Source of the DNA: an uncultured Roseateles sp.
GTDB taxonomy: Bacteria; Pseudomonadota; Gammaproteobacteria; Burkholderiales; Burkholderiaceae_C
NCBI RefSeq assembly: GCF_913777145.1
Contig: NZ_CAJYPS010000014.1
Location: 248,001-312,000 of the forward strand
Length of the DNA stretch: 64,000 nt
Reading direction: 5' to 3'
The notes below the pieces were generated by a model. It was not told the origin of the DNA and ran no database searches. It worked only from the letters and a program-made list of their open reading frames with translations. Within the stretch, counting starts at the first letter, position 1. Every line of letters starts with the position of its first letter. Below are positions 36,848-45,964 of this stretch, piece after piece. The position numbers and the translations under genes are program-made.

Positions 36848-37684
36848 TCAGGCCGTCAGCCGCGTCTGCAGCCAGGCGCGCAGCTCGGCGATCACCGCGT
36901 CGCGCTCGGGCTCGTTGAAGATCTCGTGGTACAGCTCGGGCCACACGCGGTGGCTCAGCACGCCGTCCGGCGCGGCGGCAGCGAAGGCCTGGCTGCCGCG
37001 TGGCGCCACGCAGCGGTCCGCGCCGGCCCACATCAGCAGCGTGGGCGTGACCCAGCGCGGCGCGGCCTCCAGCGCGATGCGGCCGGCCTCCAGGATGGTG
37101 CGGGTCAGGCGCGCGGTGATGCGGTCGTGCACCAGCGGGTCGTCCTCGTAGGCGCGCACGACGGCCGGGTCGCGGCTGATCCAGCCGGTCTTGAGGCCGT
37201 TGTTCACCGCAAGACCTGGCGCCAGCCGCTCGGCCAGTGCCAGCGCCGCGCGCTGGGCGCCGCTGAGATTGGCATCCAGCGCGGGCGAGGACAGCACCAG
37301 CGCATCCACCGGCCGGCTCCAGGCCGCGGGCCTGGCCTGCAGCGACTCGGCCACGAAGCGCGCCGCCAGCACGCCACCCATGCTGTGGCCCAGCAGCACG
37401 CGCGGGCCCGGCCCGGGGCGCATCGCGTCCAGCATGCGAGCGATGTCGCGCAGCATGGCCTCGGGGTCGGGTGTGTCGCCGCGTTTTCCGGCACTGCCTC
37501 CATGGCCGCGCAGGTCCCAGCCCTGCACCTGCCAGCCGTCGCTGTTGAGCGCGGCCGCCAGCGGTGCGTAGCGGTCCATGTGTTCGCCCAGGCCGTGCAC
37601 GATGAGCACGCGGCCGCGCGGGTGTTCGCTGGCCCAGTCGTGCCCCTGCAGGGCCAGGCCGTCGTCGGTCATCAAGGGATTCAT
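36848..37684 (-). CDS. Alpha/beta hydrolase, monoacylglycerol lipase-like
   Basis: The 278-residue protein has the serine aminopeptidase/monoacylglycerol lipase pattern: [29 protein letters not shown], nucleophile motif GHSMGG, LLMWAGADRCVAP and the late His in ELYHEIFNE. Lysophospholipase activity is equally possible. Its ATG overlaps the alkylsulfatase stop by four bases, so both are made together, perhaps for using alkyl-ester and alkyl-sulfate compounds. Confidence 0.9.
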   Translation of the reverse strand: MNPLMTDDGLALQGHDWASEHPRGRVLIVHGLGEHMDRYAPLAAALNSDGWQVQGWDLRGHGGSAGKRGDTPDPEAMLRDIARMLDAMRPGPGPRVLLGHSMGGVLAARFVAESLQARPAAWSRPVDALVLSSPALDANLSGAQRAALALAERLAPGLAVNNGLKTGWISRDPAVVRAYEDDPLVHDRITARLTRTILEAGRIALEAAPRWVTPTLLMWAGADRCVAPRGSQAFAAAAPDGVLSHRVWPELYHEIFNEPERDAVIAELRAWLQTRLTA

Positions 37685-39561
37685 CGCGTCACGATAGCGA
37701 AGTTGCCGGGGGCGGCCGTGAACAGGCCGAAGAATTGCGCCAGCGCGAACGGGTTGCCACTGAACGAGAGCTCGCCCGCGGCCAGCGCGTCGCGCGCCTT
37801 CAGCTGGCCGCTCATCAGCTTGAGGTAGACCGGCTTGGCCAGCGTCAGCGTGGCCTGGGCGGCCGGGTCGGGCGCGGCCTTGCGGTGGTGCAGCACCGAG
37901 TTCTCCACCTGCAGCACATAGCTGTCTCCCAGGTCGGAGAAAACCAGGTTCACCGTCAGCTTGAGCCCCTCGGCCTTGGCCGGGTCCAGCGACGCGGCGG
38001 AGCGCTCCAGAAAGCGTTCTACGGGCACCAGCGCCAGCATGTCGCCAAGCGTCTCCAGCCCCAGGCCGCGCGCGGGTGGGCCGTCGCGCAGCTCCAGCGC
38101 GCCGGTCAGGTAGAAGTTGCGCCAGGTGGCGGCCTCGGCGCGGTAGCCCAGCGCCTCGAAGCTGCGGGCCAGCGCCTCGCGGGCCGGGCGGTTGCTGCCA
38201 TCGGCCAGCACCGCGTGGCGCAGCAGCTCGGCGGCCCAGCGGGCGTCGCCCGCGTCCAGCACCTTCTGGCCCGCGGCCGCCAGCGCGTCCACGCCGCCGG
38301 CCAGCTGCGCATAGCGGCGCGCGGCCTCCAGCGGGGGCAGGGGATCGAGGTGGCTGGGATGGCCGTCGAAGAAGCCCAGGTAGAACTGGTAGACCGCGCG
38401 CACATTGAACTTCAGCGCGCCGTAGTGGCCGCGCAGCGCCGGGTCGGCCGCCAGCGCGGCCGGCAGGCGCATCTGCTCGGCGATCTCCTCGGCGTTCAGG
38501 CCGGCGTTGATGCCGCGCACCGTCTGGTCGTGGATGAACTGGTAGAGGTCGCGCTGGTGGGCCAGCAGCTGTTGAATGCGGGCGGGGCCGAACACCGGCC
38601 ACTGGTGCGCGTTGAACATCACGTCCGCGCCGCGTGCCCAGTCCTGGGCCTGGTCCAGGTAGGCGGCCCACTTCGTCGCGTCGCGCACCTTGGCGCCGCG
38701 CGGGGTCAGCAGGTTGTGCTGCTGCTGGCTCACCAGCTCGGCACCGCAGAAGGCGCGGTACTCGGGCAGCGCGATGACGAATTCGGCCGGCGCCTCGCTG
38801 CCGGCCACGTTGTGGAACACCAGCCGGCGGCCGTCCACCAGCAGTTCCTGGATCGCGCCGCTGACGGTCTGCGTGGGCACCAGGATGCCCACCCGGCCTA
38901 TGGCCACCGCCTTGCCCAGGCCAGTGTCCACCGAGCCGGTGGTGCTGCGCGGCAGGCGCTGGCCGTACATGTAGGCCGCGCGCCGGCCCATGGCCGTGCC
39001 CACCATCAGGTTCTCGCTGGTGGCTTCGTCCAGAAAGCCCTCGGGCGCGATCACCGGCACGCGGCGCTCGCGCGCCTCGTCGGCCGCAATCACGCCCAGG
39101 GCGCCGCCGAAATGGTCCACATGGCTGTGCGTGAAGATCACCGCCGACACCGGGCGCTCACCGAGGTGGCGGCGCGCGAAGGCCATTGCGGCGGCGGCCG
39201 TCTCGCGGGAAGACAGCGTGTCGATGACGATCCAGCCGGTCTGGCCTTCGACCAGCGTGAGGTTGGCCAGGTCGAAGCCGCGCAACTGCCAGATCGTGCC
39301 GGCCGGGCTGTCGGTGACCTTGAACAGGCCGATCTCGTTGTTCAGCCGCGCATGGCGCCAGAGCTTGGCGTCCACCGTGGGGGGCGGCTCGCCCTGTACG
39401 AAGGCGTAGTCCGCGAAGTCCCAGACCACGCGGCCGTCCTCGGCCTTGATCTGCCCCTCGGGGCGGGCGACGAAGCCGCGCCGGGCGGCTTCGAACTCGG
39501 CATCGTCGGCGGCCCGGGCACCGACACAGCACAAGGCAAGGGCAAGCAGCAGCGCACGCAT
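37681..39561 (-). CDS. Secreted alkyl sulfatase, metallo-beta-lactamase fold (SdsA1-like)
   Basis: The 626-residue protein has a signal peptide (MRALLLALALCCVGARA), an MBL domain with zinc motif HSHVDH (H145, H147, D149, H150), the alkylsulfatase phrases WIVIDTLSSRET and YMYGQRLPRS, a helical dimerisation domain (about 370-490) and a C-terminal SCP2-like lipid-binding domain. Family members cleave primary alkyl sulfates such as SDS to alcohol and sulfate. The sulfate released could feed the cys module elsewhere in the window, though they are not co-transcribed. Confidence 0.93.
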   Translation of the reverse strand: MRALLLALALCCVGARAADDAEFEAARRGFVARPEGQIKAEDGRVVWDFADYAFVQGEPPPTVDAKLWRHARLNNEIGLFKVTDSPAGTIWQLRGFDLANLTLVEGQTGWIVIDTLSSRETAAAAMAFARRHLGERPVSAVIFTHSHVDHFGGALGVIAADEARERRVPVIAPEGFLDEATSENLMVGTAMGRRAAYMYGQRLPRSTTGSVDTGLGKAVAIGRVGILVPTQTVSGAIQELLVDGRRLVFHNVAGSEAPAEFVIALPEYRAFCGAELVSQQQHNLLTPRGAKVRDATKWAAYLDQAQDWARGADVMFNAHQWPVFGPARIQQLLAHQRDLYQFIHDQTVRGINAGLNAEEIAEQMRLPAALAADPALRGHYGALKFNVRAVYQFYLGFFDGHPSHLDPLPPLEAARRYAQLAGGVDALAAAGQKVLDAGDARWAAELLRHAVLADGSNRPAREALARSFEALGYRAEAATWRNFYLTGALELRDGPPARGLGLETLGDMLALVPVERFLERSAASLDPAKAEGLKLTVNLVFSDLGDSYVLQVENSVLHHRKAAPDPAAQATLTLAKPVYLKLMSGQLKARDALAAGELSFSGNPFALAQFFGLFTAAPGNFAIVTR

Positions 39562-39591
39562 GGCGCGGCATTCTGCGCCTGCCGCCGCGGC

Positions 39592-40296
39592 TCAGTGGCG
39601 GATCTCGACGCTGCCGCAGTCCGAGTCGCCGCGCAGGATCAGCCGGCCCGCCACCGGCTGGCTGGGCTGGGTGCGGTCTTCCACGTTGCCTATGGTGGAC
39701 TGCAGCTGCACCTCCACCTGCCAGTCGCGCGGCACGCGCAGCTCCACGCTGCTGAAGGCGGCGGACAGCTCCAGCACCGCCTCGGGGCCGGCCATGCGGG
39801 CCGAGCTCAGGTCCAGCTCCACGCTGCTGAAGCGGGCGTCGATGCGGCCGCCGCGGAACTGCGGTGAATCGATGCTGCGATTCACCGCGCCGAAGCGGGT
39901 GTGGACGTCGGCGCGGTCGTGGGCCGGCGCATCGGTATCCACCGCGCCGGTGGCGCGGCTGCGGGTCAGCATGGACAGGCCGCCCAGGATGATGAACACC
40001 GGCCACCACTGGCGCAGATGCACGGTCAGCAGGCCCAGGTTGTGGGCGGTCAGCAGCAGGCCGGCGGCGATCAGCGCGATGGGGAACACCCAGGCGCCCG
40101 GCCGGCGTGGCGCCAGCAGCCGGGTGGCGCCCCACAGCACCAGACCCAGCGGCCAGTAGTCGCGCAGCAGCGGCGTGTCGAATGTGTGCAGGTTGTCCAG
40201 CAGCGCCAGCGTGCCGAAGGCGATCACCGCCAGGCCCAGCACGAGGCGGTCGGTGCCGGTGGTGCCGGAGCGGCGGGGGCGGGAGGCAGCGTTCAT
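39592..40296 (-). CDS. LiaF-like membrane protein
   Basis: This 234-residue protein has four hydrophobic segments in the first 130 residues (LVLGLAVIAFGTLALLDNL, YWPLGLVLWGATRLL, WVFPIALIAAGLLL, WWPVFIILGGLSML). A C-terminal beta-helix-like domain of the LiaF/cell-wall-active-antibiotics-response type follows (FSSVELDLSSARM, AAFSSVELRVP, GRLILRGDSDCGSVEI). In Firmicutes LiaF modulates an envelope-stress kinase; in proteobacteria the role is unknown. ATG 40296 is used. It lies downstream of nothing obvious and upstream of the alkylsulfatase gene (30 bases). Confidence 0.8.
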   Translation of the reverse strand: MNAASRPRRSGTTGTDRLVLGLAVIAFGTLALLDNLHTFDTPLLRDYWPLGLVLWGATRLLAPRRPGAWVFPIALIAAGLLLTAHNLGLLTVHLRQWWPVFIILGGLSMLTRSRATGAVDTDAPAHDRADVHTRFGAVNRSIDSPQFRGGRIDARFSSVELDLSSARMAGPEAVLELSAAFSSVELRVPRDWQVEVQLQSTIGNVEDRTQPSQPVAGRLILRGDSDCGSVEIRH

Positions 40297-40420
40297 GGCG
40301 GTGGGTCCGTGGCGTTGGGATGCCCGCAGTAGAGCGCGCCGTGCGGCGCGCCGCCAAGGGGAATCGCTGTATCGACAACGGCGCCGACGAATCGCCAGCC
40401 CGGCTCGCGAACGGCCGCCG

Positions 40421-40452
40421 CAAAAAGCAAAGCCCGGCACGGGGCCGGGCTT
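40421..40452 (-). terminator. Terminator after phasin gene
   Basis: On the minus strand a 9-bp stem (AAGCCCGGC/GCCGGGCTT) is followed by TGCTTTTTG, about 35 bases beyond the phasin stop. Confidence 0.8.
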
Positions 40453-40485
40453 GGGGGCAGAGGCGGGCGGCGGCCCGCTTCAGGC

Positions 40486-41043
40486 TCAGGCGCTGGCGCG
40501 CTTGCTGCCGCGGGTGGCGGTCTGCGTGGCCTTCACGGCCTGGGTGGTCGCGGCCTGGAAGTTGGACTCGGCCACTTCGATCGCCTGCTTGGTGGCCTTT
40601 TGCACCGATTCGAAGGCGTTGTTGGCGGCGGCCACGGCCGACTTCACCAGCGCGACCGCGTTCTCGGAACCGGCCGGCGCGTTCTTGGCGGCGTTGTCCA
40701 CGAAGGCGGTGAACTTCTTCTGTGCATCGGCCAGCTGGCCCTCGGTGACCTTGGCCACTTCGGAGCTGGTGCTGGACGCGATGTCGTACAGGTGGCGGCT
40801 GTAGGCGGCGGCCTTCTCGGCCGAGGGTTGCAGCAGCGCGGCCTGCAGCGTCAGCAGTTCCTGGGCGTCCTTCACCGACAGCGCGGCGGCGGTGTTGTCC
40901 GCCACCTCGGACAGCGCGGTCTTGGCGACCTGCAGGTTCAGCTCGACGAGCTTTTCGACGCCTTCGAAGGCCTTGTTCGTCAGACCGAACAGGGTTTCAA
41001 CATTGGCCTTGTGTGCGGCGAGGATTTGTTCAGCGGTCAGCAT
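40486..41043 (-). CDS. Phasin family polyhydroxyalkanoate granule protein
   Basis: Phasins coat polyhydroxyalkanoate granules. The 185-residue, largely helical Ala/Lys-rich protein has the phasin_2 pattern ([38 protein letters not shown]) and an alanine/threonine-rich C-terminus with KxTQT and GSKRASA, like PhaP proteins of Burkholderiales. ATG 41043 is chosen. A promoter bracketed by inverted TGC-rich 12-mers lies upstream, suggesting PhaR-type control. No polymerase gene is in the window. Confidence 0.93.
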   Translation of the reverse strand: MLTAEQILAAHKANVETLFGLTNKAFEGVEKLVELNLQVAKTALSEVADNTAAALSVKDAQELLTLQAALLQPSAEKAAAYSRHLYDIASSTSSEVAKVTEGQLADAQKKFTAFVDNAAKNAPAGSENAVALVKSAVAAANNAFESVQKATKQAIEVAESNFQAATTQAVKATQTATRGSKRASA

Positions 41044-41087
41044 GGGGAAGCTCCTGGTTTGATGGAAAACCGATTGCGGTGCTGAAT

Positions 41088-41159
41088 TGCTGCACTGCAA
41101 CATGAGCTAATGATAGGGGCTGTCCGGCGCATTGCAAGTACTTTTTGTGCAGTGCAGCA
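41088..41159 (-). promoter_or_regulatory. Phasin promoter flanked by inverted TGC-rich 12-mers
   Basis: Read toward phasin, -35 TTGCAA (41132-41137) and -10 TATCAT (41110-41115) are separated by 16 bases. The 12-mer TGCTGCACTGCA (41088-41099) and its exact reverse complement TGCAGTGCAGCA (41148-41159) flank the promoter. TGC-rich sites are known targets of the PHA repressor PhaR, so PhaR binding is a reasonable inference. Confidence 0.65.
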
Positions 41160-41190
41160 AAATTGAGGATGACCACAGCCCATGCCCGCC

Positions 41191-42507
41191 TCAGCCCGCC
41201 TCGCCAGCGGTCTGCGGGGACATGGTGCGTGGCCGCGAGGCGAGTGCCGCGGCCCGGCGCCCGGCCCGCTTGCGCCACCAGATCACGAGGCCGCTGAAGG
41301 ACAGGCCGGCCACCACCAGCCCCATCAGCGTGATCGCGATGCGGCCGGGCAGGCCCAGGATGCGCCCGGAGTGCAGGGGCAGTTGCAATTGACCGAACAC
41401 GTCGGCGGCCGTGCCCACCCAGGGTTGGTTGCTGCCCAGCAGCCGCAGATCCCGGCCGTCGATGTAGAGGTTGGACAGGTTCATGTTGCTGGCATCGCCG
41501 CCCACCGCACGGTCGAAGAAGGACACGTTGTAGAAGCCGTAGCGGGCGTTGTAGAAGATGCCGCTCATGGGCGTGGTCCAGCCGCGGCGAGCGGCTTCGG
41601 CCCGGGCGGTGGCGATCACCTCGTCGAATCCGTGGCGGGCTTGCACCACGGTGCCCAGTGGGGCGGGCGGGAGCTGGCTGTCCAGCCGCGGCGTGGTCTT
41701 GGACACCAGGGACATCAGCGGGTGGAAGACCTCGGCCTTGAGGTTGAGGGAGAACGAGGTGAAGGCCAGCAGCACCAGCACGCCCCAGACCCACAGGCCT
41801 GCGGCGCGGTGAAAATCAAAGTTCAGCTTGTAGGCCCCCGCGCCGTGCCGGATACGCCAGGCGGGCGCCCAGCGGGTCAGCAAGCCGCGCCGCGCAGTGG
41901 CCCCCGGGTCGGCCGGACGTTGCCGGGGCGGCAGCGTGAGGTAGAGGCCCACCAGACTGTCCAGCAGCCACACCAGGGCCACGCCGCCCATCAGCCAGTA
42001 GCCCCAGCGGTCCGAGCCCCAGAACGGCGGCACATGCAGCGTGTAGTGCAGCTTGCGCAGGAAGGGCATGAGCTCGCGGGAGGACAGCGAGATCGCGCGC
42101 GAGTCCCGCGTGCCGACGACCCGGGCGGTGACCGGGTCCACGAAGACCTGGTTGTAGTCCAGCTTGTAGGGCTTGCCGGTGGCCGGGTTCCTCAGGGGGC
42201 GCACGAAGAAGGTGGCGCTGTGGCCCTCTTCAAAGCTCAGCGACAGGTAGCTGGCGACCACGCGCGTATCCCAGGCCTGGATGGCGGCAGCCAGTTCGGT
42301 GGGCGCACGGTAGGGACCGCGGCTGTCCACCAGGAAGAGATCGGGGTTCAGCCATTCGTCGATCTCGTGGTCCCAGGAGATGATGGCGCCGGTCAGGCCG
42401 GCCATCATCAGAAACAGCGCCGTCGCCAGGCCGGCGACGCGGTGGACGGCGGTCCAGAAGCGGCGAGCGCCGGCGCTGCGGCGGGTGGTGGCCAGGGCGC
42501 TGGCCAT
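41191..42507 (-). CDS. PepSY-associated transmembrane helix protein
   Basis: The 438-residue inner-membrane protein has four main helices (about 20-45, 165-190, 230-255, 390-412) and the PepSY_TM family pieces VHRVAGLATALFLMMAGLTGAIISWDHEID, LHYTLHVPPFWG, FDFHRAAGLWVWGVLVLLAFTSFSLNL and LPLHSGRILGLPGRIAITLMGLVVAGLSFSGLVIWWRKR. These are often ferric-siderophore reductases or partners of siderophore receptors. The start is one base after the receptor stop, so they form one Fur-regulated operon. Confidence 0.92.
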   Translation of the reverse strand: MASALATTRRSAGARRFWTAVHRVAGLATALFLMMAGLTGAIISWDHEIDEWLNPDLFLVDSRGPYRAPTELAAAIQAWDTRVVASYLSLSFEEGHSATFFVRPLRNPATGKPYKLDYNQVFVDPVTARVVGTRDSRAISLSSRELMPFLRKLHYTLHVPPFWGSDRWGYWLMGGVALVWLLDSLVGLYLTLPPRQRPADPGATARRGLLTRWAPAWRIRHGAGAYKLNFDFHRAAGLWVWGVLVLLAFTSFSLNLKAEVFHPLMSLVSKTTPRLDSQLPPAPLGTVVQARHGFDEVIATARAEAARRGWTTPMSGIFYNARYGFYNVSFFDRAVGGDASNMNLSNLYIDGRDLRLLGSNQPWVGTAADVFGQLQLPLHSGRILGLPGRIAITLMGLVVAGLSFSGLVIWWRKRAGRRAAALASRPRTMSPQTAGEAG

Positions 42508-42508
42508 G

Positions 42509-44749
42509 TCAGTACTCCAGCGTCGCGTTCACGCTGAGGCTGCGTGGCGCGCCCAGGGCCAGATAGCCGCTGCCCGGATAGCCCCCGGACGAGGCCCAGT
42601 AGGCGCGATTGGCGATGTTGTCTACGCGCGCACGCAGCGTCAGCCCCTGGCCCGCCCAGTCCGTGCTGAAGCGCAGACCCAGGTCCAGGCGGGTCCAGCC
42701 GGGCACGCGCAGGGTGCTCAAGGCGTTGGCATACACGCTGCTGGTCGCCACCACGCGCGCATCCAGCGACAGGCCGTCAATACCTGGAACCTGCCATTCG
42801 CTGCCCAGATTGGCCAGCGCCCTCGGCACGCCGATGACCCGCTTGCCATCGGTGCTGGCGCTGCCGGTGCTGCGCTGCCGGGCGTCCAGCCAGGTCAGGC
42901 CGCCCAGCAGCTTGAGGCCGGGCAGGGGCTCGCCGAACGCGGTGAGCTCCAGCCCCTGGTGGCGGTCCTCGCCCTGGGCGACGAAGTCCTTGCTGTCGGT
43001 CACCACACCGCGCGGCTTGGCGGTGCTGAAGAAGGACAGCGCGCCGCCCAGGCGGCCGCCGTCGTACTTCAGGCCCACTTCCTTCTGTTGGGACACATAG
43101 GGGTCCAGCACCTTGCCTATCGCCGCGGTGGCCGTGCTGGGGGCGGACTCGCCCTGGCTCAGGCCCTCGATGTAGTTGGCGTATGCGGACAGCGTGCGAT
43201 CTAACCTGAACACCACGCCGGCCATGGGGCTGGTGCGGCTGCGCTGGTAGGGCGTGGCCTGCGCGCCGGTGTCGTAGGCATAGCTGCGCAGGTCCAGCGT
43301 CTGGTGTCGGGCGCCCAGCGTCAGGCGCAGTCGCTCGTCCAGCATCACCAGCGTGTCGGCCAGCGCGATGCTGCGCAGCCAGGTCATGCCGGTGGTCGCC
43401 GGGTCGGCCAAGGTGTTGCGCACCGTCACCAGGCTGGGCTGCGCGGCCAGCGTCGGGGTGTAGAGATTGGTCTGTATCAGACTGGCCGCCGCGGTGGACG
43501 AGGTGCCATAGGCGGCGCGCTTGTCCTGCCGGAAGGCGTTCGCCGACGCCACCAGCTCATGCTTGATCGGGCCTGTGAGCAACTGCCCGCGCAGCCCGAC
43601 CTCGCCGGTGCGCACCCGGTCTTCCCGGGTGTTGTCGAAGCGGTAGGTGGTGCCGGCACCCGTGGCGGCGTTGGTCAGCGTGAGATTGGCCAGCGAGTTG
43701 GCCTCCTCGCTGCGCCGGGCACCGGCCGCGAACCAGGCAGTCCAGCCCGCACCCAGCCAGCGATCCAGGTCGGCCTCGCCGCGCAGCGTGCCGAACAGGT
43801 CGCGCTCATTGGAGTAGCTCCAGGGCTGGGCCCAGTTGCTGCGGCTGTCGGGCGCGCGCGGCACCGTGGTCACCGCACTGCCCAGCGTCACGTTGGTGCG
43901 GGTGCGGGACAGGCGGTGGTTCTGGTAGCCCACATCGGCCGACAGCCGCAAGCCGCGGCCGCGCCAGTCCAGCCCCACCGAGGCCAGGTCCAGCGCCACG
44001 CCCTCGCGGTCCACCGCGGTGTCGCCCTGGCGCCGGGCCAGGTTCACGCGCAGCCCGGTGCTGCGGTCGGGGCCGAAGCGGCGCGCCACATCCAGCGCCA
44101 GTTGGGACTGGCCGCCGCTGGACACGCCCAGCGTGCCCTGGGTGAGCGGCTGGTTGGGCGCGCGCTTAGGCAGCAGGTTGAGCGAGCCGCCGATGCCGTC
44201 GCTATTGGGCGTGGCGCCGTTGAGGAAGGCGGACGCACCGCGCAGCACTTCCACGCGCTCGAACAGCTCGGCCGAGATGTATTGCCGTGGCAACAGGCCG
44301 TACAGGCCGTTGTAGGCCACGCTGTCCGAATTCAGGATGAAGCCGCGGATGAAGTAGCTCTCCTGGAAGTTGCCGAAGCCCCGGGCCACACGCACGCCGG
44401 GGTCGTTGAGCAGCACGTCGCCCACGCTGCGGGACTGCGTGTTCTGGATCAGCTCGCTGGTGTAGGCGGTGGTGCTGACCGGCGTGTCCATGATGTCCTG
44501 GTTGCCCAGCAGCCCGACACGGCCGCCGCGCGCGACCTGGCCACCGGCATAGACCTTGGTCAGCCCCTGGCGAGACGCGTCGGCGCTGGACTCGATGACC
44601 ACCTTCTCCAACTGCTGCGGCACCGCGGCGGCCTCGCTTTGTGCGCCGGCCTGGCCCGTGGCCACCAGGGCCAGCACCAGGGGGAGCCGTGCCGGGTGAG
44701 GGGGTAAACGCTTCGCCATGCGGGCACAGGCCATGCCAAGATTGCTCAT
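42509..44749 (-). CDS. TonB-dependent siderophore receptor
   Basis: The 746-residue outer-membrane receptor has a signal peptide (LPLVLALVATGQAGAQ), a plug (DTPVSTTAYTSELIQNTQSRSVGDVLLNDPGVR, ESYFIRGFILNSDSVAYNGLYGL, VEVLRGASAFLNGATP, GGSLNLLPKRA) and a barrel ending VNATLEY. This is the ferrichrome/hydroxamate class (TIGR01783-like). ATG 44749 is the furthest upstream, just behind a Fur box; an in-frame ATG at 44716 is an alternative. Its partner is the PepSY protein. Confidence 0.94.
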   Translation of the reverse strand: MSNLGMACARMAKRLPPHPARLPLVLALVATGQAGAQSEAAAVPQQLEKVVIESSADASRQGLTKVYAGGQVARGGRVGLLGNQDIMDTPVSTTAYTSELIQNTQSRSVGDVLLNDPGVRVARGFGNFQESYFIRGFILNSDSVAYNGLYGLLPRQYISAELFERVEVLRGASAFLNGATPNSDGIGGSLNLLPKRAPNQPLTQGTLGVSSGGQSQLALDVARRFGPDRSTGLRVNLARRQGDTAVDREGVALDLASVGLDWRGRGLRLSADVGYQNHRLSRTRTNVTLGSAVTTVPRAPDSRSNWAQPWSYSNERDLFGTLRGEADLDRWLGAGWTAWFAAGARRSEEANSLANLTLTNAATGAGTTYRFDNTREDRVRTGEVGLRGQLLTGPIKHELVASANAFRQDKRAAYGTSSTAAASLIQTNLYTPTLAAQPSLVTVRNTLADPATTGMTWLRSIALADTLVMLDERLRLTLGARHQTLDLRSYAYDTGAQATPYQRSRTSPMAGVVFRLDRTLSAYANYIEGLSQGESAPSTATAAIGKVLDPYVSQQKEVGLKYDGGRLGGALSFFSTAKPRGVVTDSKDFVAQGEDRHQGLELTAFGEPLPGLKLLGGLTWLDARQRSTGSASTDGKRVIGVPRALANLGSEWQVPGIDGLSLDARVVATSSVYANALSTLRVPGWTRLDLGLRFSTDWAGQGLTLRARVDNIANRAYWASSGGYPGSGYLALGAPRSLSVNATLEY

Positions 44750-44756
44750 GAAATAT

Positions 44757-44789
44757 TAATGTTAATGAGAATTGTTTTTATTATTAATC
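44757..44789 (-). promoter_or_regulatory. Fur box upstream of siderophore receptor
   Basis: The AT-rich stretch contains AATGAGAATTGTTTTTATT (44764-44782), a close fit to the Fur operator consensus of alternating ATAAT-like hexamers. It lies 15 bases before the receptor start, so iron repression is expected. Confidence 0.78.
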
Positions 44790-44898
44790 AGTATTGCGAA
44801 GGACCGACAGATGCAAGCGCCGAGGTGAACCGGCCTTGCGCTGCCCGACGCAAGGCCGGGCGCCGGCAGAGGCCTGTGGCTGCGGCTATCGTGCGGGC

Positions 44899-45834
44899 AT
44901 GTGGGCTTATCACTACGACACGCTGAGCCTGCCGCTGCCGCCCGGCCACCGCTTCCCCCAGTCCAAGTACCGCCTGCTGCGCGAGCATTTCGAGCGCGAG
45001 CCGGGCAGGCTGCGCATGCGGCCCGCCGGGCCGGTGGGCGAGGCGGAACTGGCGCTGGTGCACACGCCGGCCTATATCCGGGCGGTGCTGGACGGCACGC
45101 TGAGCGCGGCCGAGGTGCGGGAGATCGGCTTTCCCTGGAGCCCGCAGATGGCCGAGCGCTCCTGCCGCTCCGTGGGCGCGACGGTGGCGGCGGCGCGCGC
45201 CGCGCTGACCGAGGGCGTGGCCGCCAACATGGCCGGCGGCACTCACCACGCCTATGCGGACAAGGGCTCGGGCTTTTGCGTGTTCAACGACGTGGCGGTG
45301 GCCGCGCGGCTGATGCAGGCCGAATGGGCGCGGCAGCAGCGCGGGCCGTTGCAGGTGCTGGTGATCGACCTGGACGTGCACCAGGGCAATGGCACGGCGT
45401 CCATCTTCCAGCGCGACGACAGCGTGTTCACCTTCTCCATGCACGGCGCCAAGAACTTCCCGTTCCGCAAGGAGGCCAGCGACCTGGACGTAGGCCTGCC
45501 CGACGGCTGCGGCGACGCCGACTACCTGGCCGCGCTGGACCAGGCGCTGGTGCAGATCGAACAGCGCCTCGCCGAGCGCCCGCCGGGGCTGGCCTTCTAC
45601 CTGGCCGGCGCCGACCCGCACGAGGGCGACCGCCTGGGCCGGCTCAAGCTCAGCCACGCCGGCCTGGCCGCACGGGACCAGCGGGTGCTGGACTGGCTGG
45701 CCCGCCACCGCGTGCCGGTGGCGCTGAGCATGGCCGGGGGCTACGGGCATGACCTGACCCTGACCGTGGCGGCCCAGATCACCACGCTGACGCTGGCGGC
45801 CCAGGCCTGGGCCGACTGGCCCAGGGCCTGTTAA
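44899..45834 (+). CDS. Histone deacetylase family amidohydrolase
   Basis: The 311-residue protein belongs to the arginase/deacetylase fold of class II-like bacterial HDACs (acetoin/acetylpolyamine hydrolase relatives). It has the double His H116-H117 (AGGTHHAY), zinc ligands D159 and H161 (IDLDVHQGNGT) and D239 (GADPHEGD), and a late AGGYG loop with the catalytic Tyr. The substrate is probably a small acylated amine or lysine; it cannot be told from sequence. ATG 44899 starts the conserved WAYHYD. The stop codon is inside a long inverted repeat. Confidence 0.94.
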   Translation: MWAYHYDTLSLPLPPGHRFPQSKYRLLREHFEREPGRLRMRPAGPVGEAELALVHTPAYIRAVLDGTLSAAEVREIGFPWSPQMAERSCRSVGATVAAARAALTEGVAANMAGGTHHAYADKGSGFCVFNDVAVAARLMQAEWARQQRGPLQVLVIDLDVHQGNGTASIFQRDDSVFTFSMHGAKNFPFRKEASDLDVGLPDGCGDADYLAALDQALVQIEQRLAERPPGLAFYLAGADPHEGDRLGRLKLSHAGLAARDQRVLDWLARHRVPVALSMAGGYGHDLTLTVAAQITTLTLAAQAWADWPRAC

Positions 45835-45885
45835 CACGACGGCGGCCGGCCTTCGCGACCTACTGCCGTCGTGTTGACAGGCCCT
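45823..45885. repeat. 21-base inverted repeat at the end of the HDAC-like gene
   Basis: Two 21-base arms (45823-45843 and 45865-45885), identical apart from one base, are separated by 21 bases. The inner 11 bases AACACGACGGC/GCCGTCGTGTT match perfectly. The left arm includes the last codons and TAA stop of the gene. It could work as a terminator or mRNA stabiliser, or be a remnant of a small mobile repeat. Confidence 0.7.
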
Positions 45886-45964
45886 AGCCGCAACTGAACC
45901 CCGCGCCGCGGCGGGAATTCCTCGCGCCGCCGGGCGGCGGCCTCACGCATGGAAGAATGGGGTC

